Below are positions 9,520-18,128 of a stretch of 43,729 nt of DNA, piece by piece. Every line of letters starts with the position of its first letter. Position 1 is the first letter of the stretch. The position numbers were made by a program, and so were the translations under genes. The stretch comes from Frigoribacterium sp. MEB024 (GTDB lineage: Bacteria; Actinomycetota; Actinomycetes; Actinomycetales; Microbacteriaceae). Location of the stretch: NCBI RefSeq assembly GCF_000878135.1, contig NZ_JXQZ01000020.1:1-43729 (forward strand), given 5' to 3'. The notes under the pieces were generated by a model that was given only the letters and a program-made list of their open reading frames with translations, was not told the origin of the DNA and ran no database searches.

Positions 9520-9583
9520 GGTGGCCAGACCGACGTCGCGCCCCGTGCGCGGCACCGAGCACACGATCCGACAGGACACCACC

Positions 9584-10402
9584 ATGGGATTCCTCGACCG
9601 CCTCCTCGGCCGCGAGCCGCAGCAGGGCCAGCCGCAGCAGCCCTCCGCTCCGCAGGGCTACCGGTACGGGCAGCAGAGCTACGAGCAGCCCGCCGCCCCG
9701 CAGCAGGGGTACGGCCAGGAGGGCTACGGCCAGCAGCCGCCGGTCCCGTCCTCGTCGGCCGGTGCCGGCCCGGCCCGCAGCGACGACGAGATCGCCGTCG
9801 AGCGGTACCGCTACCTGCTGAAGACCGCCCCGCCCGAGACCATCGAGCAGGTGCACGCCGAGGCGTTCGCGAAGCTCAGCCCCGAACAACGCCGTCTCGT
9901 CTTCGACCAACTGACGGCCGAGTCGAGCCCCGGCGAGGCACCGCGCGGCGACGACGCCGGCTCGCTCGCCCAGGCCGCCACCCGGTCCGAGTTGCGACGA
10001 CCCGGAACCCTCGAGCGCACCCTCGGCGGCGGCCCGGACGGGCGGCAGCAGGTCGGGCCGAACGGCCAGCCCCTCCGTCAGGGCCCCGGCATGGGTTCGA
10101 TCATCGGCGGGTCGATCCTGGGCACGGTGGCCGGTTACGTCATCGGGTCGACATTGATGAGCGCGTTCCTGCCCGACGCCGGGGCGACGGCGGACGGCGG
10201 CGCGGGTGACGCCGCCGGCGGCGACCAGGGCTCCGAGGGCGACGGCGGCGCGGACGGCGGTGCCGACGCCGGCACCGAGACGGCGAGCGACGGCGGCGGC
10301 GACTTCGGTGCCGACGGGGCCGGCGACTCCGGCGGGGGCTTCGGGGACTTCGGGGGAGGGGACTTCGGCGGAGGCGACTTCGGCGGAGGCTTCGACATCT
10401 GA
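9584..10402 (+). CDS. glycine/glutamine-rich membrane-associated protein
   Basis: A 272-residue protein in four parts. First is MGFLDRLLG followed by a Gln/Tyr/Gly/Pro-rich tract to about residue 60. Next is a conserved helical segment RYRYLLKTAPPETIEQVHAEAFAKL (about 73-105). A glycine-zipper hydrophobic segment GSIIGGSILGTVAGYVIG (about 168-190) comes third, and last a Gly/Asp/Ala-rich tail ending in repeated GGGDF. Similar Microbacteriaceae proteins are, as I recall, labelled cation-transporting ATPase. Nothing here supports that: there is no P-loop and no DKTG. One membrane pass with a low-complexity tail is what can be seen. Function unknown. Confidence 0.7.
   Translation: MGFLDRLLGREPQQGQPQQPSAPQGYRYGQQSYEQPAAPQQGYGQEGYGQQPPVPSSSAGAGPARSDDEIAVERYRYLLKTAPPETIEQVHAEAFAKLSPEQRRLVFDQLTAESSPGEAPRGDDAGSLAQAATRSELRRPGTLERTLGGGPDGRQQVGPNGQPLRQGPGMGSIIGGSILGTVAGYVIGSTLMSAFLPDAGATADGGAGDAAGGDQGSEGDGGADGGADAGTETASDGGGDFGADGAGDSGGGFGDFGGGDFGGGDFGGGFDI
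10346..10390 (+). repeat. three 15-bp tandem repeats encoding GGGDF
   Basis: Three consecutive copies of a GACTTCGG.GGAGG. unit (10346-10360, 10361-10375, 10376-10390) encode the C-terminal GGGDF repeats. The unit is a multiple of three, so copy-number change would preserve the frame. Confidence 0.8.
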
Positions 10403-10443
10403 CACCTGGGCATCTCCCCCGGGACGGACCGCCGGTCGCGGAC

Positions 10444-10449
10444 TAGCGT
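10444..10449 (+). promoter_or_regulatory. -10 box for the SDR/FAD pair
   Basis: TAGCGT, 43 nt before the SDR start, is the best -10 match in the 10403-10492 gap. The ribosome-binding site GAGGGAG follows near the ATG. Confidence 0.45.
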
Positions 10450-10492
10450 CGGGGATCGATCCACGACCCGCCGAGAGGCCCGAGGGAGCACC

Positions 10493-11503
10493 ATGACCAG
10501 CACGAGAACCGCCGTCGTCACCGGGGGGTCCGCCGGACTCGGCCGGGCCACCGTCCGAGAGCTCGCCGCGCGCGGATGGGACGTCGCGATCCTCGCTCGG
10601 GGACAGGACGGACTCGACGGTGCCGTCCGCGACGTCGAGGCCGCCGGTCGCCGTGCACTGGGAATCTCGACCGACGTGGCGGATCGTGCCCAGGTCGAGT
10701 CGGCCGCCGATCGCGTCGAGGCCGAGCTCGGGCCGATCGACCTCTGGGTCAACGACGCGATGGTCGGTGTGTTCGGCGAGTTCCTCGAGACGGACCCCGA
10801 CGACTTCGAGCGGGCCACGGCCGTCAACTACTTCGGCTTCGTCAACGGCACTCGTGCGGCCCTGTCGCGCATGGTGCCCCGTGACCGCGGTCAGGTCATC
10901 CAGGTGGGGTCGGCGCTCGCCCACCGGGGCATCCCGCTCCAGGCCTCGTACTGCGGCGCGAAGCACGCCGTCCAGGGGTTCACCGAGTCGGTGACCACCG
11001 AGTTGATCCACAACAAGAGCTCGGTGCGGATCAGCACGGTCGACATGCCGGCCCTCAACACCATCCAGTTCAACTGGGTGCGCTCGACCCTGCCCGAGCA
11101 CCCCCAGCCCGTGCCGCCCATCTTCGAACCCGAGGTCGGGGCGCGGGCGATCGCGGACGTCGCCGACAAGCCGCGTCGCCGGACCTGGCTCGGCGAGCCC
11201 ACCGTCATGACGGTGCTCGGCAACCGGTTCGTCGCGAACTTCCTCGACGTCTACCTCGCCAAGAGCGGGTACTCCGGCCAGCAGGCTCCCGACAAGAGCG
11301 AGCCCATGCTGCCCGACAACCTCTACGAGCCCACCGCCGGCGACCACGGGGCTCGCGGCATCTTCAGCGACCGCGCGCGCACCACGAGTCCGCAGGTCTG
11401 GTACACCCGGAACCGCGCCCTGACCGTGGGGGCCGTGGTGGGAGCATCCGCGGCCGCCACCGCCGCCGTGGTGGGTCGGGTGACCCGCGGGCGTCGGGCA
11501 TGA
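10493..11503 (+). CDS. SDR family oxidoreductase with C-terminal membrane segment
   Basis: A 336-residue short-chain dehydrogenase. The Rossmann motif TGGSAGLG is at residues 11-18, the usual NNAG is replaced by VNDAMVG, and the catalytic YCGAKH has its Tyr and Lys with an upstream Ser in VGSALAHRG. It is about 85 residues longer than a classical SDR. The extension ends in a hydrophobic [15 protein letters not shown] that may anchor it to the membrane. GAGGGAG precedes the ATG. Its stop overlaps the start of the FAD oxidoreductase as ATGA, so the two are cotranscribed and probably act on one lipid-like or aromatic substrate; that pairing is inference. Confidence 0.88.
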   Translation: MTSTRTAVVTGGSAGLGRATVRELAARGWDVAILARGQDGLDGAVRDVEAAGRRALGISTDVADRAQVESAADRVEAELGPIDLWVNDAMVGVFGEFLETDPDDFERATAVNYFGFVNGTRAALSRMVPRDRGQVIQVGSALAHRGIPLQASYCGAKHAVQGFTESVTTELIHNKSSVRISTVDMPALNTIQFNWVRSTLPEHPQPVPPIFEPEVGARAIADVADKPRRRTWLGEPTVMTVLGNRFVANFLDVYLAKSGYSGQQAPDKSEPMLPDNLYEPTAGDHGARGIFSDRARTTSPQVWYTRNRALTVGAVVGASAAATAAVVGRVTRGRRA

Positions 11504-12963
11504 GCGCCGCGCCCGAGGTGGACGCGGTCGTCGTCGGCGCGGGGCCCAACGGTCTCGCGGCGGCCGTGGTGCTCGCTCGGGCCGGTCTCCGCGTCGAGGT
11601 CGTCGAACGGGCCGACACGATCGGTGGGGGAGCGCGCACCCAGGAGGCGACCCTGCCGGGCTTCCGCCACGACATCTGTTCGGCCGTGCACCCCATGGCC
11701 CTCGCCTCGGGGTTCTTCCGGCGGTTCCAACTCGACCGCCGGATCGAGCTGACGGTCCCCGACATCTCGTACGCCCACCCGCTCGACGGCGGGCGCGCGG
11801 GCATCGCCTACCGTGACCTCGACCGGACGGCGGACGGGCTCGGAGCCGACGGGGCCGCCTGGGCGCGCCTCCTCCGGGGCCTCGTCGAGACCGAGCCCCG
11901 CATGGCGAAGTTCACGATGCGCGAGCTCGTCCGGGTGCCTGACGACCCGGTGACCCTCGCGCGCTTCGGTCTGGCCGCCCTGTCACAGAGCGGCCCCTGG
12001 TGGAACGCCGGGTTCTCGGGTGACGAGGCCCCGGCCATGCTCGCCGGGGTCATGGCCCACGCGATCCGCCCGATGCCGAGCCTGTCGACCTCGGCCGCCG
12101 GGCTCGTCCTGGCCGTCCACGCGCACGCCCGAGGCTGGCCGGTGCCGACCGGTGGCAGCCAGTCGATCGTCGACGCCATGGCCGACGACGTCCTGGCCCA
12201 CGGAGGCACCATCACGACGGGCGTGGACGTCACGTCGATCGACGAGCTGCCGAGGGCGAGGGCCACGATCTTCGACACGAGCGCCCGGGCCCTGGCCGAC
12301 ATCGCGGGCAGTCGTCTGCCCGACCGGTACGAGCGCGCCCTGCGGCGCTTCCGCTACGGGAACGCGGCGGCCAAGGTCGACTTCGCGCTGTCGGGGCCGG
12401 TGCCCTGGGCGAACGACGAGGCCCGGCGCAGCCCCACGCTGCACCTCGGGGGGACGCGGGCCGAGATCGCCTCGGGCGAGCACGACGTCGCCTCGGGTCG
12501 ACACGCCCGCACGCCGTACGTCCTGGTGGCCCAGGCGGGCGTGGTCGACGGCACGCGCGCCCCCGACGGTCAGCAAGCCCTGTGGGCGTACACGCACGTG
12601 CCGCGCGGGTCCACGGTCGACCAGACCGAGACCGTCATCGCCGGCATCGAGCGCTTCGCACCGGGATTCCGCGACACGATCCTCGCCACGAACAGCCGGA
12701 CGGCGGTCGACCTCGAAGCGCACGACCCCAACTACATCGGCGGCGACATCGCCGCCGGGGCCCCGAGCGTCTGGCAGCTGGCGGCACGGCCGACGCTGTC
12801 GACCGAACCGTGGCGCACGCCGACGCCGGGCCTCTACCTGTGCTCGTCCTCGACCCCGCCGGGCCCCTCTGTGCACGGGCTGGGTGGCGCCTACGCCGCG
12901 CGCAGCGCCCTGAAGCACGAGTTCGGCATCGACCGGCTGCCGTACCTCGGCGTCGACTCCTGA
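11500..12963 (+). CDS. FAD-dependent oxidoreductase, phytoene-desaturase-like
   Basis: A 487-residue flavoprotein of the COG1233 type (phytoene dehydrogenase-related). The N-terminal dinucleotide-binding motif [19 protein letters not shown] is followed by an acidic end of the second strand, then [14 protein letters not shown]. The C-terminal FAD motif is in [25 protein letters not shown]. No crtB, crtE or other carotenoid genes are nearby, so carotenoid desaturation is not supported. It overlaps the SDR by 4 bases. A dyad suggestive of a terminator follows its stop. Family secure; substrate unknown. Confidence 0.88.
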   Translation: MSAAPEVDAVVVGAGPNGLAAAVVLARAGLRVEVVERADTIGGGARTQEATLPGFRHDICSAVHPMALASGFFRRFQLDRRIELTVPDISYAHPLDGGRAGIAYRDLDRTADGLGADGAAWARLLRGLVETEPRMAKFTMRELVRVPDDPVTLARFGLAALSQSGPWWNAGFSGDEAPAMLAGVMAHAIRPMPSLSTSAAGLVLAVHAHARGWPVPTGGSQSIVDAMADDVLAHGGTITTGVDVTSIDELPRARATIFDTSARALADIAGSRLPDRYERALRRFRYGNAAAKVDFALSGPVPWANDEARRSPTLHLGGTRAEIASGEHDVASGRHARTPYVLVAQAGVVDGTRAPDGQQALWAYTHVPRGSTVDQTETVIAGIERFAPGFRDTILATNSRTAVDLEAHDPNYIGGDIAAGAPSVWQLAARPTLSTEPWRTPTPGLYLCSSSTPPGPSVHGLGGAYAARSALKHEFGIDRLPYLGVDS

Positions 12964-13004
12964 TCGGGTCGACTCCCGACGGGGGAGGCGCCCGACGCCC
13001 GATC
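12962..13004 (+). terminator. probable terminator of the SDR/FAD pair
   Basis: GATCGGG-TCG (12962-12971) can pair with CGAC-GCCCGATC (12993-13004) with a small bulge, enclosing further dyad sequence, directly after the stop. There is no T-run, which is common in high-GC actinobacteria. Confidence 0.45.
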
Positions 13005-13060
13005 TGATCCACGGCGGCAGGGGCGCGTCAACGGGGGTGCGCGGCGCGCGGGGACCGTGC

Positions 13061-13066
13061 CAGGAT
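13061..13066 (+). promoter_or_regulatory. -10 box for leaderless transcription
   Basis: CAGGAT ends 6 nt before the ATG at 13073 and there is no ribosome-binding site, which fixes the SRPBCC start. Confidence 0.55.
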
Positions 13067-13072
13067 CGACGG

Positions 13073-13528
13073 ATGAGCACCACGCACCGCTTCATCGAGG
13101 CCTCACCCCACGACGTCTTCGACGTGCTGAGCGACGGGTGGCTCTTCACGAGCTGGGTCGTCGGGTCGGCGCGCATCCGCGAGGTCGAACTGACCTGGCC
13201 GAGCGTCGAGGCCAGGGTCCACCACTCGTTCGGAGTCTGGCCGCTGGTCATCGACGACGTGACGACCATCCTCGAGTGGGACCCTCCGGTCCGGGCCGTG
13301 TTCCACGCCAGGGGCTGGCCGATGGGCGAGGCCCGGGTCGAGATCGACGTGCGCAACCGCATGGGCGGCTGCGTCGTCACGATGACCGAGTACGCCGTCG
13401 CGGGCCCCGGTCGGCTGGTGCCGAAACCCCTGATGGACCCTCCGCTGCACTGGCGCAACAGAGAGGCGCTGCAGCGTCTGGCCTGGTTGGCCGAGGGACG
13501 CGTCAACGATCGCGTCTCGCCCAGCTGA
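13073..13528 (+). CDS. SRPBCC (START-like) family protein
   Basis: A 151-residue protein with the SRPBCC pattern. It opens THRFIEASPHDVFDVLSDGWLFTSWVVGSARI, then alternating beta strands (WP.VEARVHHSFGVWPLVIDDVTTILEWDPP) and a long C-terminal helix. This is a ligand-binding helix-grip fold used for lipids, polyketides or stress functions; no ligand can be named. The leaderless start is supported by CAGGAT at 13061-13066. It is convergent with the acyl-CoA synthetase-like gene, with a shared hairpin between them. Confidence 0.8.
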   Translation: MSTTHRFIEASPHDVFDVLSDGWLFTSWVVGSARIREVELTWPSVEARVHHSFGVWPLVIDDVTTILEWDPPVRAVFHARGWPMGEARVEIDVRNRMGGCVVTMTEYAVAGPGRLVPKPLMDPPLHWRNREALQRLAWLAEGRVNDRVSPS

Positions 13529-13582
13529 CCCGCGCCTCCCGGGCCGACCGACCGACCGACGGCATCGAAGGCGAGCGACCCA

Positions 13583-13614
13583 CGCCTCCTGACCGTCGTC
13601 CGGTCGAGGAGGCG
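13583..13614. terminator. bidirectional terminator hairpin
   Basis: CGCCTCCT-GACCG (13583-13595) pairs with CGGTCG-AGGAGGCG (13601-13614), with one bulged base and a 5-nt loop, between two convergent genes. The arms contain the GCGCCTCC-type core seen at several other hairpins here. Confidence 0.65.
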
Positions 13615-13625
13615 CGGGTGCGGTC

Positions 13626-15308
13626 TCAGCGCTCGGCGAGCGAGTCGCGCACCTTGCGGCGCAGGACCTTGCCGATCAGCGACCGGGGCAGGTCGTCGAC
13701 GACGACGATGCGCCGCGGCACCTTGTACGGCGTGAGGTGCTTCCGTGCGAACGAGCGCAGGGCCGCGACGTCGACGTGTGCGCCCGGCTTCACGACGATC
13801 GCGGCGGCCACCTGTTCGCCGCCGGGGGTGGGCAGACCCACCACCGCGGCTTCGGCGACGCCCTCGAACCGGGTCAGGACCTCTTCGACCTCGGACGGCG
13901 AGACGTTGAACCCGCCCGTGATGATCAGCTCTTTGATGCGGTCGACGATGCGGACGAACCCGTCGTCGTCGATGGTGACGATGTCGCCGGTACGGAACCA
14001 GTCGCCGTCGACGAAGACCTCGCCCGATTCTTTCGGCTTGCGGTAGTACCCGCTGAACACCTGCGGTCCGCGGACGATCAGCTCGCCGCGTTCGCCGGCC
14101 GCCACGTCGACCGTGGGGTTCTCGGGGTCGACGACGCGTACCTCGGTGCCCGGCAGGGGCAGGCCGACCGTGCCGGCCCGGCGCGTCGGCCCCACCGGGT
14201 TGGCCATGAGGACGGGCGAGCACTCGGAGAGCCCGTAGCCCTCGACCAACCAGCCGCCGGACTCGGCCTCCCACGGCTCGACGACGTCGGCCGAGAGCGG
14301 CATGGCCCCCGAGATCGCGACGTCGACGCCCTTCAACGAGACGCCGGCGTCGTCGGCGGCCTTCTGCAGGCGGGCGTAGATCGGGGGGACCGCGGGGAGG
14401 AAGGTCGGCGGGTGCTTCTTCATGACCTTGAGCACCAGCGCCGGGTCGAAGGCCGGGAAGAGCACGAGTCGGGCCCCCATGCTCATCGCGAAGGTGAGGC
14501 AGAGCGTCAGGCCGTACGCGTGGAACATCGGGAGCACCGCGTAGACGACGCAGGTGCCGCGTTCGATCGTCGGCACCCAGGCCTGGGCCTGCGCGGCGTT
14601 CGACAGGAGGTTGTGGTGCGTCAGCTGGGCACCCTTGGGCGCGCCCGTGGTGCCGCTCGTGTACTGGATGACCGCGAGGTCGTCGGTGGTCGGTCGCGGG
14701 TGCTTCGCCTTGATGCGGGACGAGCCGACGACCTTCTCCCACGGCGTGGTGCCCGTCACGGTCGTCGTGAGGCGCTCACGGGACTGGCGGGCCTTCTTGA
14801 TCGGCAGGGCCAGGGCGGCCCGCGTGGTGAACGGCATCGCCCGGGTGACGTCGACCGAGACGAGGTGCTCGACGGCCACGTCGTCGGGGAAGGCCTGGAT
14901 GGTCTCGACCACCTTGTTCCAGGCGATGGCCACCTTGGCGCCGTGGTCCTCGAACTGGTGACGCAGCTCGCGCGGCGTGTAGAGCGGGTTGTGCTCGACG
15001 ACGATCGCGCCGAGACGCAGCACGGCGTAGAACGCGACGACGTGTTGCGGACCGTTCGGCAACACGATCGCGACGGTGTCGCCGTGGCCGACCCCGAGCT
15101 TGCGCAGCCCCTCGGCCGCCCGCGCGATCTGGTCGACGAGCTCGGAATAGGTGGTCGTCGCCCCGAAGAACTCGAGCGCCACCGCCTTCGGGTACCGCGC
15201 GGCGGAGGCCTCGACGAGGTCGAGCAGCGAGCCGTCGACCGGTTCGAGGTCGTGCGGCACGCCGGGTGCGTAGGAGTCGAGCCAGGGACGAGCGCTGTCG
15301 GTGGTCAC
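13626..15308 (-). CDS. AMP-binding acyl-CoA synthetase (long-chain fatty acid CoA ligase-like)
   Basis: A 560-residue ANL-family adenylating enzyme. It probably activates a fatty or other carboxylic acid to acyl-AMP and then acyl-CoA. Core motifs in order: IQYTSGTTGAPKGAQLTH (A3), GYGLSECSPV (A5, Ser in place of the usual Thr), WFRTGDIV (A7), IVDRIKELIITGGFNVSPSEVEE (A8 hinge) and PRSLIGKVLRRKVR with the catalytic Lys (A10). It starts with GTG at 15308, six bases after a TAGAGT -10 box. It is a close paralogue of the enzyme at 18129-19823. Divergent from the SDR at 15432. Confidence 0.9.
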   Translation of the reverse strand: MTTDSARPWLDSYAPGVPHDLEPVDGSLLDLVEASAARYPKAVALEFFGATTTYSELVDQIARAAEGLRKLGVGHGDTVAIVLPNGPQHVVAFYAVLRLGAIVVEHNPLYTPRELRHQFEDHGAKVAIAWNKVVETIQAFPDDVAVEHLVSVDVTRAMPFTTRAALALPIKKARQSRERLTTTVTGTTPWEKVVGSSRIKAKHPRPTTDDLAVIQYTSGTTGAPKGAQLTHHNLLSNAAQAQAWVPTIERGTCVVYAVLPMFHAYGLTLCLTFAMSMGARLVLFPAFDPALVLKVMKKHPPTFLPAVPPIYARLQKAADDAGVSLKGVDVAISGAMPLSADVVEPWEAESGGWLVEGYGLSECSPVLMANPVGPTRRAGTVGLPLPGTEVRVVDPENPTVDVAAGERGELIVRGPQVFSGYYRKPKESGEVFVDGDWFRTGDIVTIDDDGFVRIVDRIKELIITGGFNVSPSEVEEVLTRFEGVAEAAVVGLPTPGGEQVAAAIVVKPGAHVDVAALRSFARKHLTPYKVPRRIVVVDDLPRSLIGKVLRRKVRDSLAER

Positions 15309-15314
15309 CGGGCC

Positions 15315-15320
15315 ACTCTA
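15315..15320 (-). promoter_or_regulatory. -10 box for leaderless transcription
   Basis: On the minus strand TAGAGT ends 6 nt before the GTG start at 15308; no ribosome-binding site lies between. Confidence 0.6.
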
Positions 15321-15431
15321 TCGACCGCCGGGCGTACCCCGTCGGCTCCGGGCCGCCTGGCAACCTGACCGCGGACGAGGAGGCGCGGCGCAGCATGGTC
15401 CATGACATCACGAAGAGAGGAACGACACATC

Positions 15432-16250
15432 GTGAGCAAGGTCTGGTTCATCACCGGTGCATCCAAGGGCTTCGGCCGCGAGTGGGCCGAGGCGGCCCTC
15501 GAACGCGGCGACCAGGTCGCGGGCACCGCACGCAGGATCGACGACGTCGCGCCCCTCGTGGACGCGTACGGCGACTCCTTCCTGCCCATCCAGCTCGACG
15601 TGAACGACCGTGCGGCCGACGTCGCTGCGGTGAAGAAGGCCGCCGAGCACTTCGGCCGCCTGGACGTCGTCGTGAACAACGCCGGCTTCGGCCACTTCGG
15701 CATGATCGAGGAGATCACCGAGGACGAGGCCCGCGCCCAGCTCGAGACCAACCTGTTCGGTGCCCTCTGGGTGTCGCAGGCCGCGCTGCCGATCATGCGC
15801 GAGCAGGGCTCCGGGCACATCGTCCAGGTGTCGAGCATCGGTGGCATCAGTGCCTTCCCGACCGTCGGCATCTACCACGCCTCGAAGTGGGCCCTCGAGG
15901 GCTTCAGCCAGTCGCTGGCCCAGGAGGTCGCGGGCTTCGGCATCAAGGTCACCCTCGTCGAGCCCGGCGGCTTCTCGACCGACTGGTCCGGTCCGTCCGC
16001 CTCGCGCAGCGACGAGCTCGAGGCCTACGCCGAGGTGCGCGAGGCCGCGTCGAAGCGTCCCTCGGCCGCCGACCCCGGTGACCCCACGGCCACCCGCTCG
16101 GCGATCCTCACCGTCGTCGACGCCGACGAGCCGCCGCTGCGCATCTTCTTCGGCAAGGCACCGCTCGAGATCGCCACGAAGGACTACGAGTCGCGTCTGA
16201 AGACGTGGAACGAGTGGCAGCCCGTCTCGGTCGAGGCGCACGGGAACTGA
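15432..16250 (+). CDS. SDR family NAD(P)-dependent oxidoreductase
   Basis: A 272-residue classical SDR. Motifs: TGASKGFG near residue 9, DVVVNNAGFGHFG near 80, and VSSIGGISAFPTVGIYHASK with the catalytic Ser, Tyr and Lys. The basic residue in ARR after strand 2 suggests NADP(H). GTG at 15432 is chosen because AGAGAGGAA (15414-15422) precedes it; an ATG at 15402 has no ribosome-binding site. A hairpin terminator follows at 16270-16312. It sits between the divergent acyl-CoA synthetase and the MpaB-type oxygenase; a shared lipid role is only inferred. Confidence 0.9.
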   Translation: MSKVWFITGASKGFGREWAEAALERGDQVAGTARRIDDVAPLVDAYGDSFLPIQLDVNDRAADVAAVKKAAEHFGRLDVVVNNAGFGHFGMIEEITEDEARAQLETNLFGALWVSQAALPIMREQGSGHIVQVSSIGGISAFPTVGIYHASKWALEGFSQSLAQEVAGFGIKVTLVEPGGFSTDWSGPSASRSDELEAYAEVREAASKRPSAADPGDPTATRSAILTVVDADEPPLRIFFGKAPLEIATKDYESRLKTWNEWQPVSVEAHGN

Positions 16251-16269
16251 CGCCCGCGCCGTCCCGCCC

Positions 16270-16312
16270 GCCGCGCCTCCTGCTCTCCTCCCCGGGACGC
16301 AGGAGGCGCGGC
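16270..16312. terminator. terminator hairpin after the SDR gene
   Basis: A perfect 13-bp stem: GCCGCGCCTCCTG (16270-16282) with its complement at 16300-16312, 17-nt loop. The arms carry the GCGCCTCC/GGAGGCGC core. Confidence 0.7.
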
Positions 16313-16368
16313 GCACGTCCGCCGGGACCGCGAACGACGTCCGCCGCGAGCGTCCAGCCACCGCGGCG

Positions 16369-16374
16369 CATGAT
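16369..16374 (+). promoter_or_regulatory. -10 box for leaderless transcription
   Basis: CATGAT ends 6 nt before the ATG at 16381, with no ribosome-binding site between. Confidence 0.5.
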
Positions 16375-16380
16375 CGAGGC

Positions 16381-17298
16381 ATGCCCGCACTGACCGAACC
16401 GCTCCGCGCCCGCCTGCAGTACACCTTCAACGGGCAGTACACGGGCACGCCCGAGTGGGTCACCGACCTCGAGAAGGGCGACGACGAGGGGTTCTTCCTG
16501 CCGGGCTCGGCGGTGTGGGCCGTGCACGGCGCCATGTCGACCATCCCGGCCGGCGTGCGGGCCCTGCTCGTCCAGGCGCTTCACCCGGGAGCGCTCGCCG
16601 GCGTGCACGACCACTCGCGCTTCCGCGAGGACCCGCTCGGTCGCCTGGCCGGGACCATCCGCTGGATCTACACGGTCTCGTACGGGAGCCGCGAGGCCGC
16701 GACGCACGCGTCGAACTGGGTGTCACGCCTGCACACGAAGGTCGTCGGCACGTACGACGACCGGAACGGCGTCACCCACGACTACGCCGCCAACGACCCC
16801 GACCTGCTCAGCTGGGTGCACATGGCCTTCGCCGACTCGTTCCTCGCCGCCTACCTCGAATGGGGTCGCGAGCCGGTCCCGGGTGGGCCCGATGCCTACG
16901 TCCGCGAGTGGGCCACGGCCGGCGAGCTGATGGGCGTGCCGAACCCGCCGCGCAGCGTCGCCGAGATGCAGCAGCAGCTGATGGACTTCGACCGTCGGGG
17001 CGTGCTCGAACGGACGGCCCGGACCGACGACGTCGTGAAGTTCATCAAGCGGCCGCCGCTCTTCCCCGCACTGAAGGTCGGCTACCCCGTGCTCTTCAAC
17101 GGTGCGGTCGGCACGCTGCAGCCGCGTTTCCGCGAGCTGCTCGGGCTGCGCGCGCCGCACGTCGGGCCGATCGACCTGCCGACCCGGGCACCGGCCCAGG
17201 CCATGCTCGCCGGCGTCGGGGGAGTGCTCGGCAAGCGACCCGTCGCCGAGGAACACGCCCTCGCGCGTCTCGACCGCATCGGGTGGACGGCGGCCTGA
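16381..17298 (+). CDS. MpaB-type oxygenase family protein (DUF2236)
   Basis: A 305-residue protein of the MpaB/DUF2236 family, which includes fungal MpaB and is related to the heme-binding latex-clearing protein Lcp. Typical stretches are GSAVWAVHGAMSTIPAGVRALLVQALHPGALAGVHDHSRF (residues 41-80, with several His that may bind heme), then GRLAGTIRWIYTVSYG, DLLSWVHMAFADSFL and a C-terminal PTRAPAQAML. Family members oxidise lipids or polyprenoid chains; the substrate here is unknown. The start is fixed by a leaderless -10 box. It sits between two acyl-CoA synthetase-like genes and an SDR, compatible with lipid oxidation. Confidence 0.88.
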   Translation: MPALTEPLRARLQYTFNGQYTGTPEWVTDLEKGDDEGFFLPGSAVWAVHGAMSTIPAGVRALLVQALHPGALAGVHDHSRFREDPLGRLAGTIRWIYTVSYGSREAATHASNWVSRLHTKVVGTYDDRNGVTHDYAANDPDLLSWVHMAFADSFLAAYLEWGREPVPGGPDAYVREWATAGELMGVPNPPRSVAEMQQQLMDFDRRGVLERTARTDDVVKFIKRPPLFPALKVGYPVLFNGAVGTLQPRFRELLGLRAPHVGPIDLPTRAPAQAMLAGVGGVLGKRPVAEEHALARLDRIGWTAA

Positions 17299-17396
17299 CG
17301 CGGCGCCTGACGCGCAGCGCGATCGTCCGCCCGAAGCCGTGCGCCCGCGACCGGACGGCCCCCTGACCGGGGAGGGCGGGGCCGGGCGTCCGCTGA

Positions 17397-17402
17397 CAGG
17401 AT
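17397..17402 (+). promoter_or_regulatory. -10 box for leaderless transcription
   Basis: CAGGAT ends 6 nt before the GTG start of the signal peptidase gene at 17409. Confidence 0.55.
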
Positions 17403-17408
17403 GAGCCG

Positions 17409-18050
17409 GTGACCGACACCAGCCCCCTCGCCGACGCGACCGACGAGGCCGGGGCGACCCGCGCCTCCTCGACTCGGCGGGGCCCGACGGGACGGTGGCT
17501 GCTCGAGTTGCTGGCCATCGTGCTGGTCGGGCTGGTGCTGTCGTGGGGCGTCAGGACGTTCCTCGTGCGCAGCTTCTCGATCCCGTCGGGGTCGATGGAG
17601 CAGACGCTCATGATCGGCGACCGCATCATGGTGAACGAACTCGCCCCCCGCGTGATGCCGCTGCACCGGGGCGACATCGTCGTCTTCGAGGACCCGGGCG
17701 GGTGGCTCGGCTACGGTGACGACGCCGGGCAGGATCTCGTCAAGCGCGTCATCGGGCTGCCGGGGGACCACGTCAGCTGTTGCGACGCGGACGGCCACGT
17801 GCTCGTCAACGGCCGGCCCCTGGACGAGCCGTACCTCACGCTCGCCGACGGCGGCCCCCGGGCCTCGGCCACCGACTTCGACGTGACCGTGCCCGAGGGG
17901 GCGCTCTGGGTGCTCGGCGACAACCGCGATCGCTCGGCGGACTCGCGCGCCCACCAGACCGGGCCCTACGCGGGCTTCGTGCCCGTCGACGACGTGATCG
18001 GGCGGGTCTTCGTGATCAGCTGGCCGACGGACCGGTGGCAGCGGCTCTGA
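17409..18050 (+). CDS. lepB: signal peptidase I
   Basis: A 213-residue type I signal peptidase that removes signal peptides from exported proteins at the outer face of the membrane. One N-terminal membrane segment (about residues 30-50) precedes the catalytic SIPSGSMEQTL with Ser62. The general base Lys112 is in LVKRVIGLPGDHV. The C-terminal box VLGDNRDRSADSR and FVPVDDVIGRVF are also present. The GTG start is leaderless. The surrounding genes are unrelated to secretion, so this may be an additional copy away from the usual ribosomal-protein/rnhB neighbourhood; that cannot be checked here. Confidence 0.95.
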   Translation: MTDTSPLADATDEAGATRASSTRRGPTGRWLLELLAIVLVGLVLSWGVRTFLVRSFSIPSGSMEQTLMIGDRIMVNELAPRVMPLHRGDIVVFEDPGGWLGYGDDAGQDLVKRVIGLPGDHVSCCDADGHVLVNGRPLDEPYLTLADGGPRASATDFDVTVPEGALWVLGDNRDRSADSRAHQTGPYAGFVPVDDVIGRVFVISWPTDRWQRL

Positions 18051-18077
18051 TCTCGGCGACCGGGCCTGCCGACATCC

Positions 18078-18100
18078 CGGCCGGCCGGTCCGGCCGGCCG
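18078..18100. terminator. bidirectional terminator between lepB and acyl-CoA synthetase
   Basis: CGGCCGGCCG (18078-18087) and an identical self-complementary copy (18091-18100), separated by GTC, can form a 10-bp stem between convergent genes. Confidence 0.55.
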
Positions 18101-18128
18101 TGACCCGCCCGCCACCCTGCCTCGGCGC

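Noticed and set aside
9584-10402. Cation-transporting ATPase
   Set aside because: No P-type ATPase DKTG or P-loop motif; single hydrophobic segment only.
9482-11347. Minus-strand 621-codon frame opposite the glycine-rich and SDR genes
   Set aside because: No recognisable domain; it is antisense to a clear SDR and shows the usual Arg/Gly/Val-rich shadow composition.
11500-12963. Carotenoid (phytoene) desaturase
   Set aside because: Family resemblance only; no carotenoid biosynthesis gene lies in the window.
13737-15368. Plus-strand 543-codon frame opposite the acyl-CoA synthetase
   Set aside because: Antisense to a full-length ANL enzyme with all core motifs.
15402-15431. Upstream ATG for the SDR at 15432
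   Set aside because: No ribosome-binding site before it, and AGAGAGGAA lies between it and the GTG.
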